64,000 nucleotides of DNA from Dioszegia crocea (GCA_001600615.1 BCKK01000004.1:917316-981315); one strand, 5' to 3'; shown: positions 1 through 11,569, numbered from the stretch's first letter. The notes: a model not told the origin generated them from the sequence alone. Translations and numbers: made by a program.

Positions 1-23
1 CCTACTGGTCACACGCCTAATGC

Positions 24-1447
24 CTAAGCCTTAAGGGACAACCTAGCCATCTCCAACACACCCTCATAAGTATCATTCCCCCCAATAAACCCAGCAGCAT
101 GAACAAACACACAACCCTCCACACCGGCCACTTTGCTCAATTCCGCATCGCGCACACCGCGCCAAGCCTCCGGCATAGATTTACGGTTCTCGAAGCTGTC
201 GGTCGATTTGGGAACGCATTGGATACGCCATTTTGCGTTGTGTGATTCAGACTCTGGGTAGAGAATGTATAGGATCTGAGAAGGTGTGGGGGGGAGGGTG
301 GGCTCAAGGTTGAAGAGGTGGTCTTTCCACGGGCAGGACTGGGCGGTATAAGCTGAATGTCATGCGGCAAGTGGGGGTGGGTGGTCGGAACGAAAGAGGA
401 AAGCCTAGAGAGATTCGAGATTTTGGGCCAAAGCTTACCTGGTGGAAAACCACAATCGCACCAGACGGGTCGACCTCCAATCTCTTGTCTAAAGCAGCCT
501 TAACGACGTCCCGAGCAGGCAACCAGGCCTTAGCGTAGTAATCGAGGTGACTAACAAATTCCTCGCCGGTGATCTTGGAGGCCACCTTGAACAGCTCCTA
601 TAGAAAGTCAGCTGATGATCCTATACTTTCCTCTGATCGAGTGATTGAGCAGAGCTTAGCTTACATCGTATTGCTCATCCGAAGTAGGTTCGTTCCAGTT
701 CGGGTTCAACCGCTTGACCCTAGAGCTCAAATCGGTTCGCTGGGCATACCGGGTCTCCCCATCGGTAAGGTTGACGCCATTATCAATTGCATCGACAGAC
801 TCGATGAGCTCGGCGTAAAGGGTATGCCAAAGGAGCTCGACGTTGGGGTCAGACTCGGGCAGGCCCAGTCGGCGAGCAATGATGTGTTTCCCGAAGTGCC
901 TATTGGATGAGCTATTACCCTGGCAGATGGGGGCCGTGCAGCTTACTTGTAGACCAAACCGGCAGAGGAGAGCTTGATATTGTCAAACCCACCCGAACCA
1001 AAGACTTCGGTGAAGCCTCGCTGGTGGTGGTCGTACCTGTGCTGTTCGGGCGAGTAGACGCCGCCGACATCGACGACAATGTCGAGAGGCTCGACTGAGG
1101 GTTTAGATGGCTGTCATGGACGACATTGAGTCCGGAGTATCTGACGTACGTTTCTTGGGGTCTCGAGTTCGGACGAGGTCTTAATGATCAGCTAGTGACC
1201 TCTCATTTCGGCTAGATGTGATCAATTCAGCTGCAGAAGAAGACATACCGGCATCCTTGAACTCGTCCGTTTGACGGAGCATGAATACTGCCAGAGCCTC
1301 TAATATTTGTCAGCTTCCAAATTGATCACATTGATCAAGACAGCTGACCATCACAGTGGAATGTCCCGGAGTGGGTACCGATGGTCTATGATAGTCAGCT
1401 AACGTCGCCTTGCTGCAAAACGGCTAGCGGACCTTGGTGGACTTCAT
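24..1447 (-). CDS. MYG1: MYG1-family exonuclease (DHH superfamily), spliced
   Basis: MYG1/UPF0160 proteins are DHH-superfamily 3'-5' RNA exonucleases that act in mitochondria and nucleus. The start at 1447 gives MKSTK, and a small intron then leads to the family hallmark IGTHSGTFHCD. Further exons give EALAVFMLRQTDEF, then PLDIVVDVGGVYSPEQHRYD running into DHHQRGF (the DHH metal-binding motif), then HFGKHIIARRLGLPES. The C-terminal exons carry KITGEEFVSHLDYYAKAWLP and end with EGCVFVHAAGFIGGNDTYEG and MARLSLKA before a TAG at 24-26. At least five introns are needed to keep frame. All conserved blocks are present and in order, so the gene looks intact. It is divergent from SDS22, about 360 bp away. 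Confidence in the family is high; exact intron ends are predicted. Confidence 0.92.
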
Positions 1448-1596
1448 TCTTTTCGCGATTGGGTCAGAGGACATGTACGCTGACGAGAGATGTACGAGGG
1501 GATTTCTGGATCTGGTAAGGAGTGTAGATGAGCGGTTGAGTAGGCGGGAGAGCATACACTGTTTGATCTGCTCTGTTGAAGAAGTGAAGAGGAGGG

Positions 1597-1614
1597 TATA
1601 AAAAGGTATAAAAG
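1597..1614 (+). promoter_or_regulatory. Paired TATA boxes in the MYG1/SDS22 divergent promoter
   Basis: Two TATA elements, TATAAAAA at 1597-1604 and TATAAAAG at 1607-1614, sit about 200 bp upstream of the SDS22 start. They are oriented toward SDS22. The spacing is compatible with a core promoter plus 5' leader. Promoter function is inferred from position only. Confidence 0.5.
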
Positions 1615-1680
1615 CTGAGCGGGGGTTGGCGGACTGAAATGTTGCAGCTTTCCCACGGTCGCTCGTTCCTCATTCCTCGT

Positions 1681-1719
1681 CACAGTCACAGTCACAGTCA
1701 CAGTCACAGTCACAGTCAC
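1681..1719. repeat. CACAGT hexamer tandem repeat
   Basis: About 6.5 perfect copies of CACAGT lie between the paired TATA boxes and the SDS22 start, probably within its 5' leader. A period-six tract in a leader is a candidate polymorphic repeat. No function is visible. Confidence 0.9.
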
Positions 1720-1805
1720 GCGTCGGCAGGCAGAGTCACACGTCACGCGCAGCCTTACACAGCAACAAGACCGACCCTTCATATCATCGCAACACCTCAT
1801 CTATC

Positions 1806-3460
1806 ATGTCAGCCTCTATCGAACCGCAGGCGGAGCCAGCATCTGCAGCCCCTGTCCCCACAGAAGAAACGTTCATCGATGATACTACGGCCCCCAAGTC
1901 CTCCAAACCACGCGCGAGACTCGGACCGATGGAGATTGTTCAACTACCTGGCTCGGACTCTGAGCCTGAGGACGGGGACGATGTGGTTGATGGCGATGCA
2001 GAAGCGGAAGATGCCGATGAGGATCTATTGAGGGATTTCCCAGATGACGCGGAGGTCAGCTGATTTGACTCTTGATTGAGACTGGCACAGAGCTAACAAG
2101 CCAGGATATCCACCTTCAACATTCCCGCTTGAAGACTGTTAATCTCCCCCCGCTCAACTTCCCCCGATTCGGCAAGCACCTAAAACGTCTCTGTCTGAGG
2201 CAGAACGTCATCTCTTCCCCGATACCCACTGAGGTCTTGGAGGGTTTGGATGTGCTGGATGAGTTGGACCTGTATGATAATCGACTGGGACCAAGGGTAT
2301 CTGATGAAGAAGTCAAGGGGTGCCCTAATCTTTTGTGAGCTGAGGCACTGTAGATTGTCAAGCTTGATCCAGGCTGACAATGACAGCTCGCTAGATTTCT
2401 CATTCAACAACCTCCGTCATCCGCCTAATCTCCCTTCTCAGACCCGACTCAAGATCCTATATCTGGTTCAGAACAAAATCAACCATGTTGAGGCTGGAGA
2501 GCTTGATTGGTGTAAGGATACATTGACGAGTATTGAGCTTGGAGGGAATAGGCTGAGGCGGATTGAGAACCTCGAGGGGCTCACTAAGCTTGACGAGCTT
2601 TGGTTGGGCAAGAATAAGATTAGGACATTGGAGGTGAGTCTCGTCCCTTGTATGGTGGTGTATTTGAACGGAATGGAGTGTGGACTCGGCGTCCTCGCAA
2701 GCCTATAAGGCGGAGGCGATGCAGCTTGACCATATCGGACGACCAGCTCATGCCCCAGAACCTAGACACCTTCTCCAGTCTCAAAATCCTCTCAATACAG
2801 TCTAATCGAATAACGAAACTCGAAGGTCTGGAGGGGCTCGTCAACCTCGAAGAGCTCTATTTGAGCCATAACGGGCTGAAGAAGATTGAAGGGTTGGAGA
2901 AGAATGTAAGTTTCTGCCTGAGTTCGGGATACCTCGTCGATTGGGCCCTCCAAATGGATGAATGCTGATAGTTGCTTAGCTCAAATTGAAGACGCTGGAT
3001 ATTGGGAATAATATGGTGGAGGAGATTGAGGGTGTGGCGCATTTATCACAGCTGCAAGAGTTCTGGGTAAGTCAGATGAATCATTTTTGACATCTTCACT
3101 CCTCTGGTCTAAGTCCGCCCTCTACCTATGCCGCTCCGGCCATCCACTCAGGTGAAAAAGTCATTCGCTTGGTCTGGTCTTTTTCGATTGCTAGCCCGGT
3201 GGTTTGAACACAGCTGACCTTATAGGCCAACAACAACCTCATCCCCAACTTACGAGCACTCGACACCCAGCTCGCCCACATCACCACACTCGAAACGGTG
3301 TATCTCGAACACAACCCTTGTCAGACCAACGACGCAGGGGGTTACAGACGGAAGATCATCCTTGCCTTGCCGCAGATCCAGCAGGTCGACGCTACGTGAG
3401 TCTCTCGGGCGATCTGTCATTGGTGAGCGCTAGAGCTAAATGATCAGATTCGTCAGGTAA
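1806..3460 (+). CDS. SDS22: Sds22-like leucine-rich-repeat regulator of protein phosphatase 1, spliced
   Basis: Sds22 (PPP1R7) is a nuclear LRR protein that binds and matures the PP1 catalytic subunit. The first exon encodes MSASIEPQAEP and an acidic stretch (DGDAEAEDADEDLLRDFPDD). Later exons give successive 22-residue SDS22-type repeats, for example LKRLCLRQNVISS, LDELDLYDNRLG, LKILYLVQNKINHVE, LTSIELGGNRLRRIENL, LDELWLGKNKIRTLE, LKILSIQSNRITKLEGL, LEELYLSHNGLKKIEGL and LKTLDIGNNMVEEIEGV. The LRR cap follows (TVYLEHNPCQ, then YRRKIILALPQIQQVDATF). The last intron ends at 3447 and the coding sequence closes DATFVR-stop, matching the family's short C-terminus. About six introns. The gene looks complete. 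It is divergently paired with MYG1. Confidence 0.93.
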
Positions 3461-4279
3461 TACCGAGAACCACTTAGTATGGGCGATATGAGGATGACCG
3501 ACGGCCTTGTGTAGAAGGAGAAAGTTATGCATGTGCAGTATCAAGTGGTCAGACGAGCGCAAATTAAGCCATACCTCATAGACCCAAGAGGTAATTAGAC
3601 TAAACGCTTCCCCACTTTCCCCTTACGGCATCCCCACTTTTAACCTTCAAGAGCGCCTTTTGTTCTCTCTCGGGTTATGGCTTGAGACATGTCGCTCGTC
3701 GATCGTCTCGGCGAGTCGATCATTTTGCGGGGAGGAAGTGGAGAGCGATCGTCAGCGGTGCTGTTGGTGCAAGCAGCTTGGCCTAGGGCCGGGCCTGCCG
3801 GTCAGTACTAGTCCATCACAGAACATCGATCCGAGACATCCCCGCGAGTACCAGTGCCAGCGAGCAGATACATGGCCGAGGTGGACTGCGGCTACCCGAG
3901 GCCGCAGCGACTGCTACCAAGATCCGACTGCTCGCTGCCGACAAGCCTGCCGAATGAAGCGAAGGATGAAACAAAAGGCGTCTCCCTTTCGGAGAATACA
4001 AAAAATCAGCATCCGGCGCCCAGAGCCCAGAGCCCAGACCGCAGTGCGCCACCCTCTATCTCTCCTTTCCGCCTCCGTACGAGCTGTGTATACCGTCGAC
4101 AGAGGTCGGATATATCCCGGATGCGTGCAACTGTTCCTGCTGCGAGTGGAGTGAGATCAATAGGATATCTTGTAATGGTTATGGTGTATCCGATTGCGGT
4201 GGTCTGAGCCGGGAAGTACCGAATGGTTGTTGATGCGACTGCTGGCTTGATGACGGTCCCGCGTGTGGAGACACTGTCC
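3461..4279. other. Intergenic stretch, no gene recognised
   Basis: This segment between the SDS22 stop and the ATG-depleted Gβ leader shows no credible coding exon on either strand. Open frames are short, begin at arbitrary points and match nothing recognised. There is a short imperfect AGAGCCC repeat around 4018-4036. It probably holds the SDS22 3' end and upstream regulatory DNA of the Gβ gene. Confidence 0.5.
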
Positions 4280-4282
4280 ATG

Positions 4283-5699
4283 TACCAGTATAGTCTACAC
4301 ATTCTGTGTCTCTAGCTTGCCCTCTAGAACACTGGTAACTCAGGGTCGACCGATCGCCCTCTTTCTTTGGCGCGCTTTATCTCGGCACCGCGTACATACC
4401 GAAGTGTGACATTCCGACCGACCGCTGGAATTTCTGCCTCCCTACCATACCCTACCATACCTGCCTGCACACTTGCCCACCGCTTGAAGTAAGACTCGTC
4501 CGACATCCGCAAACCGACAGACCTCGACATACGCTGGCGCTCGTCGAGTCAATTACAACCCCAGGGAAGATACACTCAGCCACACCTGAGGCACATACCT
4601 CCCCCAGTCATCATTTGGGCACATCCATCTGGTCACCCGCCACCTTGCATTCTTGAGTCGACTGCGATCTTGCCCTCTTGCGAAAGTGCAGCGGCAACAT
4701 CGACACGGCCCATCTCGGTTCCGCGCACGGCCGGAGAGGAGGTGTTTCAGGTGAGACGAGCAGGAGCAGGGACGTCATTGAGGAGGGGTTTCAGAAGGGA
4801 CGCTAGGGACTTGGACATTATCGCCAGAGAAGGCCATAGCGACCTCCCTATCTCATACAGCGGGACACCTGCAATCGTACATCTTGGTGAGCTTTGACAT
4901 AATTTCAATCCTGGTCCAACATCCGATAGTCTCGGAATCATAGCTAACAACCCAGAACCTTATAAGGTTTCATCATCTTCCCTTCTCGTCAGACCTCTGC
5001 CTTCACCACATCAATCAACTCACCTCCCATCCCACTGTCCTTCTCGCCGATCACCAATCATCCCACTCCTTCCACTCGCGCCAAAAGCGGCACAGGCACG
5101 AAAACAACCCAAAGGCACAAGCTCGTGCTCTTGAGTGGACGTGCGAAAGGCACCCCCTCCCTGTCTCGGATACATATAGAGTTGGCTGAGTCTGTACGTT
5201 TCTTCCCGTCCCACATTCACCTTCACAGAGCTATAAGCTTACTCATTCGGCAGGAATAATATCCCGACCCTCGGGCTCAACATACCGACCCGCAGAAACT
5301 TACCTTAAAGGCGACTCTGCATTTACGGTTCATATCAGGCCCTCGGGACCACGCGATCGCTCTGCCATCCCTTGCCCTGCCCAGATTTACGCGCGGTCAT
5401 TGCGCATTGACCGCTCGCCTCGGCCTCTTCGACTTGGCTTTACCTTCAGCTCTTTGATCTATCCTACATTCTTACCCATCGCACCCCCCCGCAAATATCG
5501 CTCAACCTGTACGTTCCCAGACCCCCTCGAAGCTTCTAATGACGTGGAAGTAACGCTAACGTGCCCCCCTCCTTTAGCACCGCGCGTCTCCCTGTCTAAA
5601 CACCCTCCCCCGATCGATTAAACCTCTGAAGGCACCACCTATCAATCGCCCTTCTCCATCATCCACTCTCACCCGCCAGCTCCATCACCATCAGCCAAA
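4283..5699 (+). other. Long ATG-depleted 5' leader of the Gβ gene with three predicted introns
   Basis: From 4283 to 5699 the plus strand contains only one ATG (5539-5541), and that one falls inside a predicted intron. Three good introns can be drawn. 4887-4955 has donor GTGAGC and ends GCTAACAACCCAG. 5194-5253 has donor GTACGT and ends TTCGGCAG. 5509-5577 has donor GTACGT and ends GCTAAC then a pyrimidine tract and TTTAG. The last exon is pyrimidine/C-rich and runs straight into the Gβ start at 5700. Absence of upstream ATGs plus consensus splice sites is what selection on a translated mRNA's leader would leave. The transcription start is not determined. A separate noncoding RNA is the alternative. 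Confidence 0.6.
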
Positions 5700-6968
5700 A
5701 TGTCACAAGCGGAGATTCAAGAGAAGATCTCGGCGGCGCGTAGAGAAGCAGACGGGTTGAAGGATAAGATCCGAACGGCTAAAGATCAAACTGCCGATAC
5801 AAGTCGTATGTCCCCCTCTGCCTATCTGCTTGGACTCTCACTAATATCCAGTCCGGGCAATGGCAAATGATACCCCTCCCTTACCCCGCATGACACTCAA
5901 ATCCCGACGCACCCTCAAAGGTCACCTTGCCAAAATCTACGCGCTCCACTGGGCAGCCGACAACCGTCATATAGTCTCCGCATCGCAAGATGGCAAGCTC
6001 ATCGTCTGGGACGCGTATACCACCAACAAAGTCCACGCCATCCCCCTTCGATCATCATGGGTCATGACCTGTGCCTATGCGCCTTCGGGCCAATACGTCG
6101 CCTGTGGCGGTCTGGACAATATCTGCTCAATCTACTCGTTGCGCGGTGCGGCACCAGGGCAGCCGGGTGCGGGCGGGGCCGTCAAGGTGTCGAGAGAATT
6201 AGCGGCGCATTCTGGCTACCTCAGTTGTTGTCGCTTCATTGACGATCGGAAAATCGTCACTAGTAGTGGGGACATGACGTGTATGCTCTGGGATATAGAG
6301 CAGGGCGTACGGACAATGGAGTTTAACGATCACACCGGGGATGTCATGAGGTGAGTCTGCTGCTTTGGTCCTCAACGTTGAATAGCCTGAAGATCTTTGA
6401 GCTGACAGATTAGTATCTCCCTTTCACCAAACCCAAACCTATTCGTGTCTGGGGCTTGCGACGCGACGGCCAAAGTATGGGATATCAGAACAGGAAAGGC
6501 TGTACAGACTTTCACAGGCCACGAATCAGATATCAACGCAGTCCAGTAAGTCCCCTTCACTCCCAAGTACATGGCCAGGGCTGAACAGTCAGATTCTTCC
6601 CTAACGGCGACGCATTCGCAACAGGCTCCGACGACGCCTCTTGCAAGCTATACGACCTACGCGCAGATCGCGAGTTGAATGTATACGCCCACGACAACAT
6701 TCTGTGCGGTATCACCTCGGTCGGATTCTCCAAATCTGGTCGTGTCCTCTTTGCGGGCTACGACGATTATAATATCAATATCTGGGATACGCTCAAGGGC
6801 GAGAGGGTCGGCGTACTTGCCGGACATGATAATCGGATTTCGACATTGGGTGTTAGCGATGATGGGATTGCGCTTTGTACGGGTAGTTGGGACAGTCTAT
6901 TGAAGGTGAGCTGATCGGCTCCTACACGGGAATGCGGATTGAGCTCATGCCTTTAGGTCTGGTCATGA
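5700..6968 (+). CDS. GPB1: Heterotrimeric G-protein beta subunit (seven-WD40), spliced
   Basis: This is a canonical Gβ that pairs with Gγ at the plasma membrane; in Cryptococcus the equivalent Gpb1 relays the mating-pheromone signal. The N-terminus [18 protein letters not shown] is the coiled-coil segment that binds Gγ. WD repeats follow: [15 protein letters not shown] with [39 protein letters not shown] with [68 protein letters not shown], and [15 protein letters not shown] closing with a final exon VWS-stop (6957-6968). About 350 residues, normal for the family. Four introns were placed in the coding region. The start at 5700 is the first in-frame ATG and agrees with the family N-terminus. 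The long leader upstream suggests translational or post-transcriptional control. Confidence 0.95.
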
Positions 6969-7372
6969 TCGACTTAGCACGCTATCTATACACCTCGTCG
7001 CAAACCTCCCCTCCCTTTCATCACCTCTCCACCTCCTCCTGCTCTCCCCCCGCCACATCAAACAAACCTCGACCCCCTACCAACCATCAACCTAATTCTC
7101 ATCACACGACAATCGCATACAATGCAAACTTGTCTCTTCGCTTCGCTGATTCTCACTTTTGGGCCTCCATCGGGGGAACGCCCTTTCCCGGTCGCTACAC
7201 TCTTGCCCTAATTCCAGGCCCTTATGGTCGATTGTCAGTCCGCTCATCCAAAGGAATCGTTTTTGTCTATAGTAGAATTCAGAGATGCATGTTATCGTCT
7301 TTGTTTATGACGTAAATACGAGACCTGGCTTGTGGCTACATACACATATTTGATCCTTGACCTATCTCCTCC
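6969..7372. other. Convergent 3' intergenic region
   Basis: About 400 bp between the Gβ stop and the stop of the minus-strand F-box-like gene. The sequence is pyrimidine-rich near 7010-7110 with no convincing reading frame. It should hold both 3' UTRs. Nothing else is seen. Confidence 0.6.
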
Positions 7373-8607
7373 CTACTGCTTCACGCTCCACCCGCACGCC
7401 TCGCAGTCTGGCGCATCCACGTCCAGATCCTTGACCTCCCATTCATCCGCCGGCGCAGATTTACACCAGTCCGGCAGGCTGACCTTGTGCTCCGGTAGGA
7501 GCAGGGTCTTTTCAATTTGGCCTTTGAATTCCTCCTGAGCCGTGATGTCCAGCACATTTCCGTCGTGCCCCAGCATGCGTAGATAGAGACCGCCAGTGAT
7601 TCGCCAGTTTTCAGTCCCCGCCAGTGTGGGAGCCATGGGGTGGTGCGCGCGCACGTACAGGATGTCGATAAGCGAAGCGACGCTGTCGGCCACCGCCTCT
7701 TCGACGTGAGTCTCATCCCAGAAAGACAGAGGATGGGGTGGCGTGTAGTGTAGATACCATCGCGAACGTCTACCGATTGATATGGGGCACAGGCTCCCGG
7801 TCCCAGATTTGGTATGGCCTGTGTGGAGAGATAGGGTGGGTAGGGATGTTTCTGAGGGCTGATGAACCCCAGCAGACTCTTTGATTGTCAGAGGCCCGTA
7901 TCCTGTATCGCAATAGTGTTCGAGTGCCCGGGCATAATTGAAAGTGAAGTCGATAAGGGTTCGCTTTAGTCTTCGAGTGAGTTCGTAATAGACGCGGAAG
8001 TGAGTGGCATCGAACCATCGAGTCCTGTCTCTTTGGTTGAAGGCGCCAATGGACAGGGTTTTGAGACGGTGAAATATGCGCTGCGGCCGATTCCCATCAT
8101 CGATGATCACCTCCAGAGCTGTGATCAAGCTCTGCACCTCGCCGACGCCGCGCGCCTCGTGCTTGTGTCTAGGTCCTCCGTTCGTCTGAAGCTCTTGATC
8201 ATAGGGGAATGACGAAGAGGTGTTCATTTCTGATGGAAATGCGACTCTGGAATCGTATTCGACGAACAAGCTGGTGACGTCGTCCAGGAGCTGGAGTTTG
8301 GGGACGATACCAGGGATGGCAGGATCATCGATGCCGCGCAGGAGGTGGAGGAGGGAATCGGTGACGACGGTTTTGTAGAGGAGAGGAGCAGATAGGTTGT
8401 ACCAGGTCTGTAACTGTCAGATACGATGTGATTAGCCAATAGAATGGGCACCATTTGACGTACCCTGGACACCCGCAAAGCAGCACACAGGTCGGGTTGA
8501 CGAATCTCCGAAGAGTCTGGGGAATTCTCGGTGTGGGGACGGGGAAGGGGATTGCGGAGGAAGTGGAAGACCTGGATCCAGATCTCCGGGCAGAGGTGGG
8601 GCGGCAT
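7373..8607 (-). CDS. F-box-like hypothetical protein, one intron
   Basis: No precise function is recognised. The N-terminus MPPHLCPEIWIQVFHFLR has the F-box pattern (Pro, two acidic/hydrophobic turns, Leu). After an intron (about 8409-8462) comes TWYNLSAPLLYKTVVTDSLL, the trp/PLLY/TVVTDSL block seen in many tremellomycete F-box-like proteins. The rest is one long exon with scattered hydrophobic segments and a C-terminus DAPDCEACGWSVKQ containing a Cys pair. F-box proteins usually recruit substrates to SCF ubiquitin ligases; whether this one binds Skp1 is inference. An in-frame longer start reaching about 8740 (MKHPETSPLGKKRN) is possible, but 8607 places the F-box at the very N-terminus as in relatives. 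It is divergent from the tandem family that starts at 8880. Confidence 0.7.
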
Positions 8608-8879
8608 GACGAATGTTGTGTTTTGGTCGTTGTTGGAGGATGAAGTACGACGGAGAGAGAAGGAAGTTGGATCGCCCCAAGGCATGGTAAGGTTTCGCTT
8701 CTTGCCCAAAGGGGACGTTTCAGGATGTTTCATCTTCACGTGGCATTGTTGATGTTTAGTATCAAATCGCACCAGCCAAAGGCTGACTCTATCTGCTATC
8801 TACAAGTAGTGCCTACTCACACCTCAGTTCATATCGTCCAACCTCAGTGCTGCGCGCTGAACGCGGACATCGGATCATC

Positions 8880-10094
8880 ATGCTTGACCTCGCAGGTTTC
8901 CCGCACATCCTACAACAGATCATCGCCTCATCTGATCGGCCGACACTCTCCGTCCTCCTCCGCGTCTCCTCCTCTGTACGAGACACGGCGCTACCAATAC
9001 TCTACACAAACCCCCTTCCTGATCCCTTTGCGCCATATCCCTCAGGCTCAGCTGTCATGAATGACCCAGCCTCCAGACCGAGCGACTCCCCCAATCAGCT
9101 GCCGGTCCGACTCCCCGCAGAACGCGTAAAGTGCAAGATTGAATCTTTCCTATCTTCACCCCATCTTGCGCTCGCCAAGCAGATCAGCATCACCCATCCA
9201 GGGATCCTCGCAGGTCACTTGCATCGGCTACAACAATCACCCAAACCAGCTTTACGGGCGGAAGGCACGACCACAATCATATGGGTCAAGCCATTCGTCC
9301 CAGGTCTCGAGAAGTCGGTCAGGGTGGATAGCGAGGGGAATGTCATCGTGAAGAAGGAGAAGAAGAAGAAGGGCAAGGGGGCTGCTGAGTTGCCGTCCGC
9401 GGAGATCGGTACCGCGAGTAAGGGGAAAAAAGCGAGGGGCGGTTGGGACGCCATCGAGCCGAATCACAGTAGGCCGGGGCAGAAGGAATTCAAACAAATC
9501 TTCGATATCGCTACACTACTCCCATCGACACACCTCGTCTTATACCTCCCGCCCTCTTCAGGCGTTCATCTACAAGCTATCATAAACGCTGCTTGTCTCG
9601 ATTACGACAATCCTCAGAGTGTCCGCAAACTCACGATAATCTGCGGTAGTGGAAATATAACGGCACTATACTCAACCTCGCCCATTGAGTCCAGGTCCTG
9701 GGATTCGGTGGAGCTTGTTCTCGCTCCACCGTCTTCTGGCAGATTCAAGTGGCTAGCCCTAACGCAGACTGGGAGGGGAGAATCGCAGGTTGGAGGCGAA
9801 GTTGTGGATCCGGTCCCGCTCGGCATGTCATTTGACTTTTACACCTTCCTTGCACAGCCGGTTCTGACGCTGGGGCCGACGGCGGAGTATGTGGTCATTG
9901 GACTCGAGGAGATGGGCGTCTCAGAACTGCAGCTGGAGACGCTGAAGGAGGTCGTGGGAAACATCACTCGGATGTACAATGCCACGGTTAAAGTCAGTTA
10001 TTTGAATTTAGAGGGATGGAAGAAGGGGGTATCAGAGGATCTCGCTCGTCTCGTTTCGCCAAGCAATTCGGAAGGGGGATCCACAGTGGGATAG
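8880..10094 (+). CDS. Tandem-family protein A (F-box-like, function unknown)
   Basis: A 404-residue protein in one exon, first of three related genes in tandem. The shared N-terminal block is MLDLAGFPHILQQIIASSDR followed by PTLSVLLRVSSSVRD and LPILY, compatible with a divergent F-box-like helix bundle. Other family marks are IESFLSSPHLALAKQISITH, EGTTTIIWVKPF, FDIATLLPSTHLVLYLPPSS, the WDSVELVLAP segment, EYVVIGLEEMG and a degenerate WKKG near the C-terminus. A lysine-rich insert (KKEKKKKGKGAAELP) distinguishes it from the other copies. The usual C-terminal AIDWI is replaced by an unrelated tail. It is the most divergent copy and, unlike B and C, no 5' UTR intron is obvious. Function cannot be assigned. 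Confidence 0.7.
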   Translation: MLDLAGFPHILQQIIASSDRPTLSVLLRVSSSVRDTALPILYTNPLPDPFAPYPSGSAVMNDPASRPSDSPNQLPVRLPAERVKCKIESFLSSPHLALAKQISITHPGILAGHLHRLQQSPKPALRAEGTTTIIWVKPFVPGLEKSVRVDSEGNVIVKKEKKKKGKGAAELPSAEIGTASKGKKARGGWDAIEPNHSRPGQKEFKQIFDIATLLPSTHLVLYLPPSSGVHLQAIINAACLDYDNPQSVRKLTIICGSGNITALYSTSPIESRSWDSVELVLAPPSSGRFKWLALTQTGRGESQVGGEVVDPVPLGMSFDFYTFLAQPVLTLGPTAEYVVIGLEEMGVSELQLETLKEVVGNITRMYNATVKVSYLNLEGWKKGVSEDLARLVSPSNSEGGSTVG

Positions 10095-11569
10095 GGATAT
10101 CAGACCAAGCGGTCCATGGAAGGGTAAGCGGATTGTTGGCCATTCTGATTGAGACCGCGCTGATATTTGCAGAAAGTTACTGTGTGTAAATCTTTACCAC
10201 GAGATGGTCCTGGCCGGCCGTATATGCAGGCTGGAAATCTATTTACCTTTCTTGATCAACCATCGCCTCTTCTGGTCTGCAATCGAGCTCGTTGACATTT
10301 CACTGATCACGAGAGAAGGTTAAGGCTTTCACCGTAGACTGATCATGGCCTCAACCCTGATATCCCAGAAGTGGGAACATCTCAACTCTTCAAGGCCAGA
10401 AAAGTCCTGATTCCCGAGAGCATGTAATTCTCGGATGAAGGAATATGCGATCGATCTCAGCTCGGTCGACTACTGCTGTGCACCGATCGCTCCAGAGAAT
10501 CGAGAACATCGCTTTGGGAACGCCTCCTCTACTCTCAATCCGAACGTGCTAGAACTGACCAGCTGACTAGCAGCCCTCACCATTTGTCTGCGTCGCGGGG
10601 TCGTATCGCGCGTCTGCCATGGGATCCACTTCGGTCTACTCCTCAACCGCGCTCGCGTCCTTGTCCAACTCCGACCACACCATCCTAACGAGAGCTTCAG
10701 CTAGTGTCACATGTAAGAGATGAGGACAAAGGTCATGCTAATCTCACATCAACGACCGCCAGAAGCTGGACAAAGCCGCCCAGCTAGACACGAAAACTTA
10801 CGTCTTCAGGTGCAGCAACAGCTTTTCGATGTTGGTACACTGCTGTTGCACGCCGGTTTTCGATGCGAAGCTTTGGTATGCTAAAAAACTTGCTGCGTCC
10901 TCGACAGTCATGAGCCTCCTTGCAGCCGCGCAATCGAAAATGCCTTCTGGTTTGACATTTCTCTCCAGGTATTCCATGACTGTGATTGAGATCCGTCAGC
11001 TATATCAAGATCTTTATCTTTGTCATTTGTACTCACTCCAGCAGTCTGGTGCGCAACATCCCGAGCCATCTTCGCTCTCACACTCCAAGATCGGCTTGCA
11101 CGATGATCGAGCTGCCTCTGCTTGCCGTGAAGTGGTGTCGCCTAGTTGAAATTTGTTTCGTGAGTGGCTCATTCAATGATGCTTGCGTATTTATCCAGAT
11201 GGGAGTAAATGATGATGGAGGAATGTCCTTCACTGTCTCGCTATTCGTCTCTTGTCTCGTCACCCTGTCCTGGACCCACTTCCATTCAGATAGAGCAACG
11301 AGGTTGCAACGGGGGTTGCTGCAATTCCTTTGGGAGTTCAGTGGATATGGCAGCTCGGTTTAGCTCCGACGATACAGTATCAGGCTATCTCAAACCAGGA
11401 ACGAGCACGGTTTCACGGAGCTGTCGCGTATGATGCTGTGTTGATCGTTCAAGATATTACCGCAAGCGGAAATCTTTTCAGTTTCACCTTGGCCCATACT
11501 ATGGATTGGCCGAGCTTCGCCCTGCGGATTCGTCCCCTTCATTAGCTACACCAATCTAACCAGTCAAAT
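10095..11569. other. Gene-poor spacer inside the tandem array
   Basis: About 1.5 kb between family member A and the relic. Many short frames are present on both strands, but none begins with a plausible start, carries a family motif or can be joined into a credible spliced model. The spacing is similar to that of a full family member, so it may be an older decayed copy. I could not align it convincingly. Confidence 0.4.

Noticed and set aside
1639..2031. His/Ser-repeat protein encoded by the CACAGT tract
   Set aside because: It is a frame opened by the hexamer repeat in the SDS22 leader and overlaps the real coding exon in another frame.
11284..11363. Second relic of the tandem family (frame with HSDRATRLQRGLLQFL)
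   Set aside because: Only the SDRAT core resembles the family; flanking residues do not align, so chance similarity cannot be excluded.
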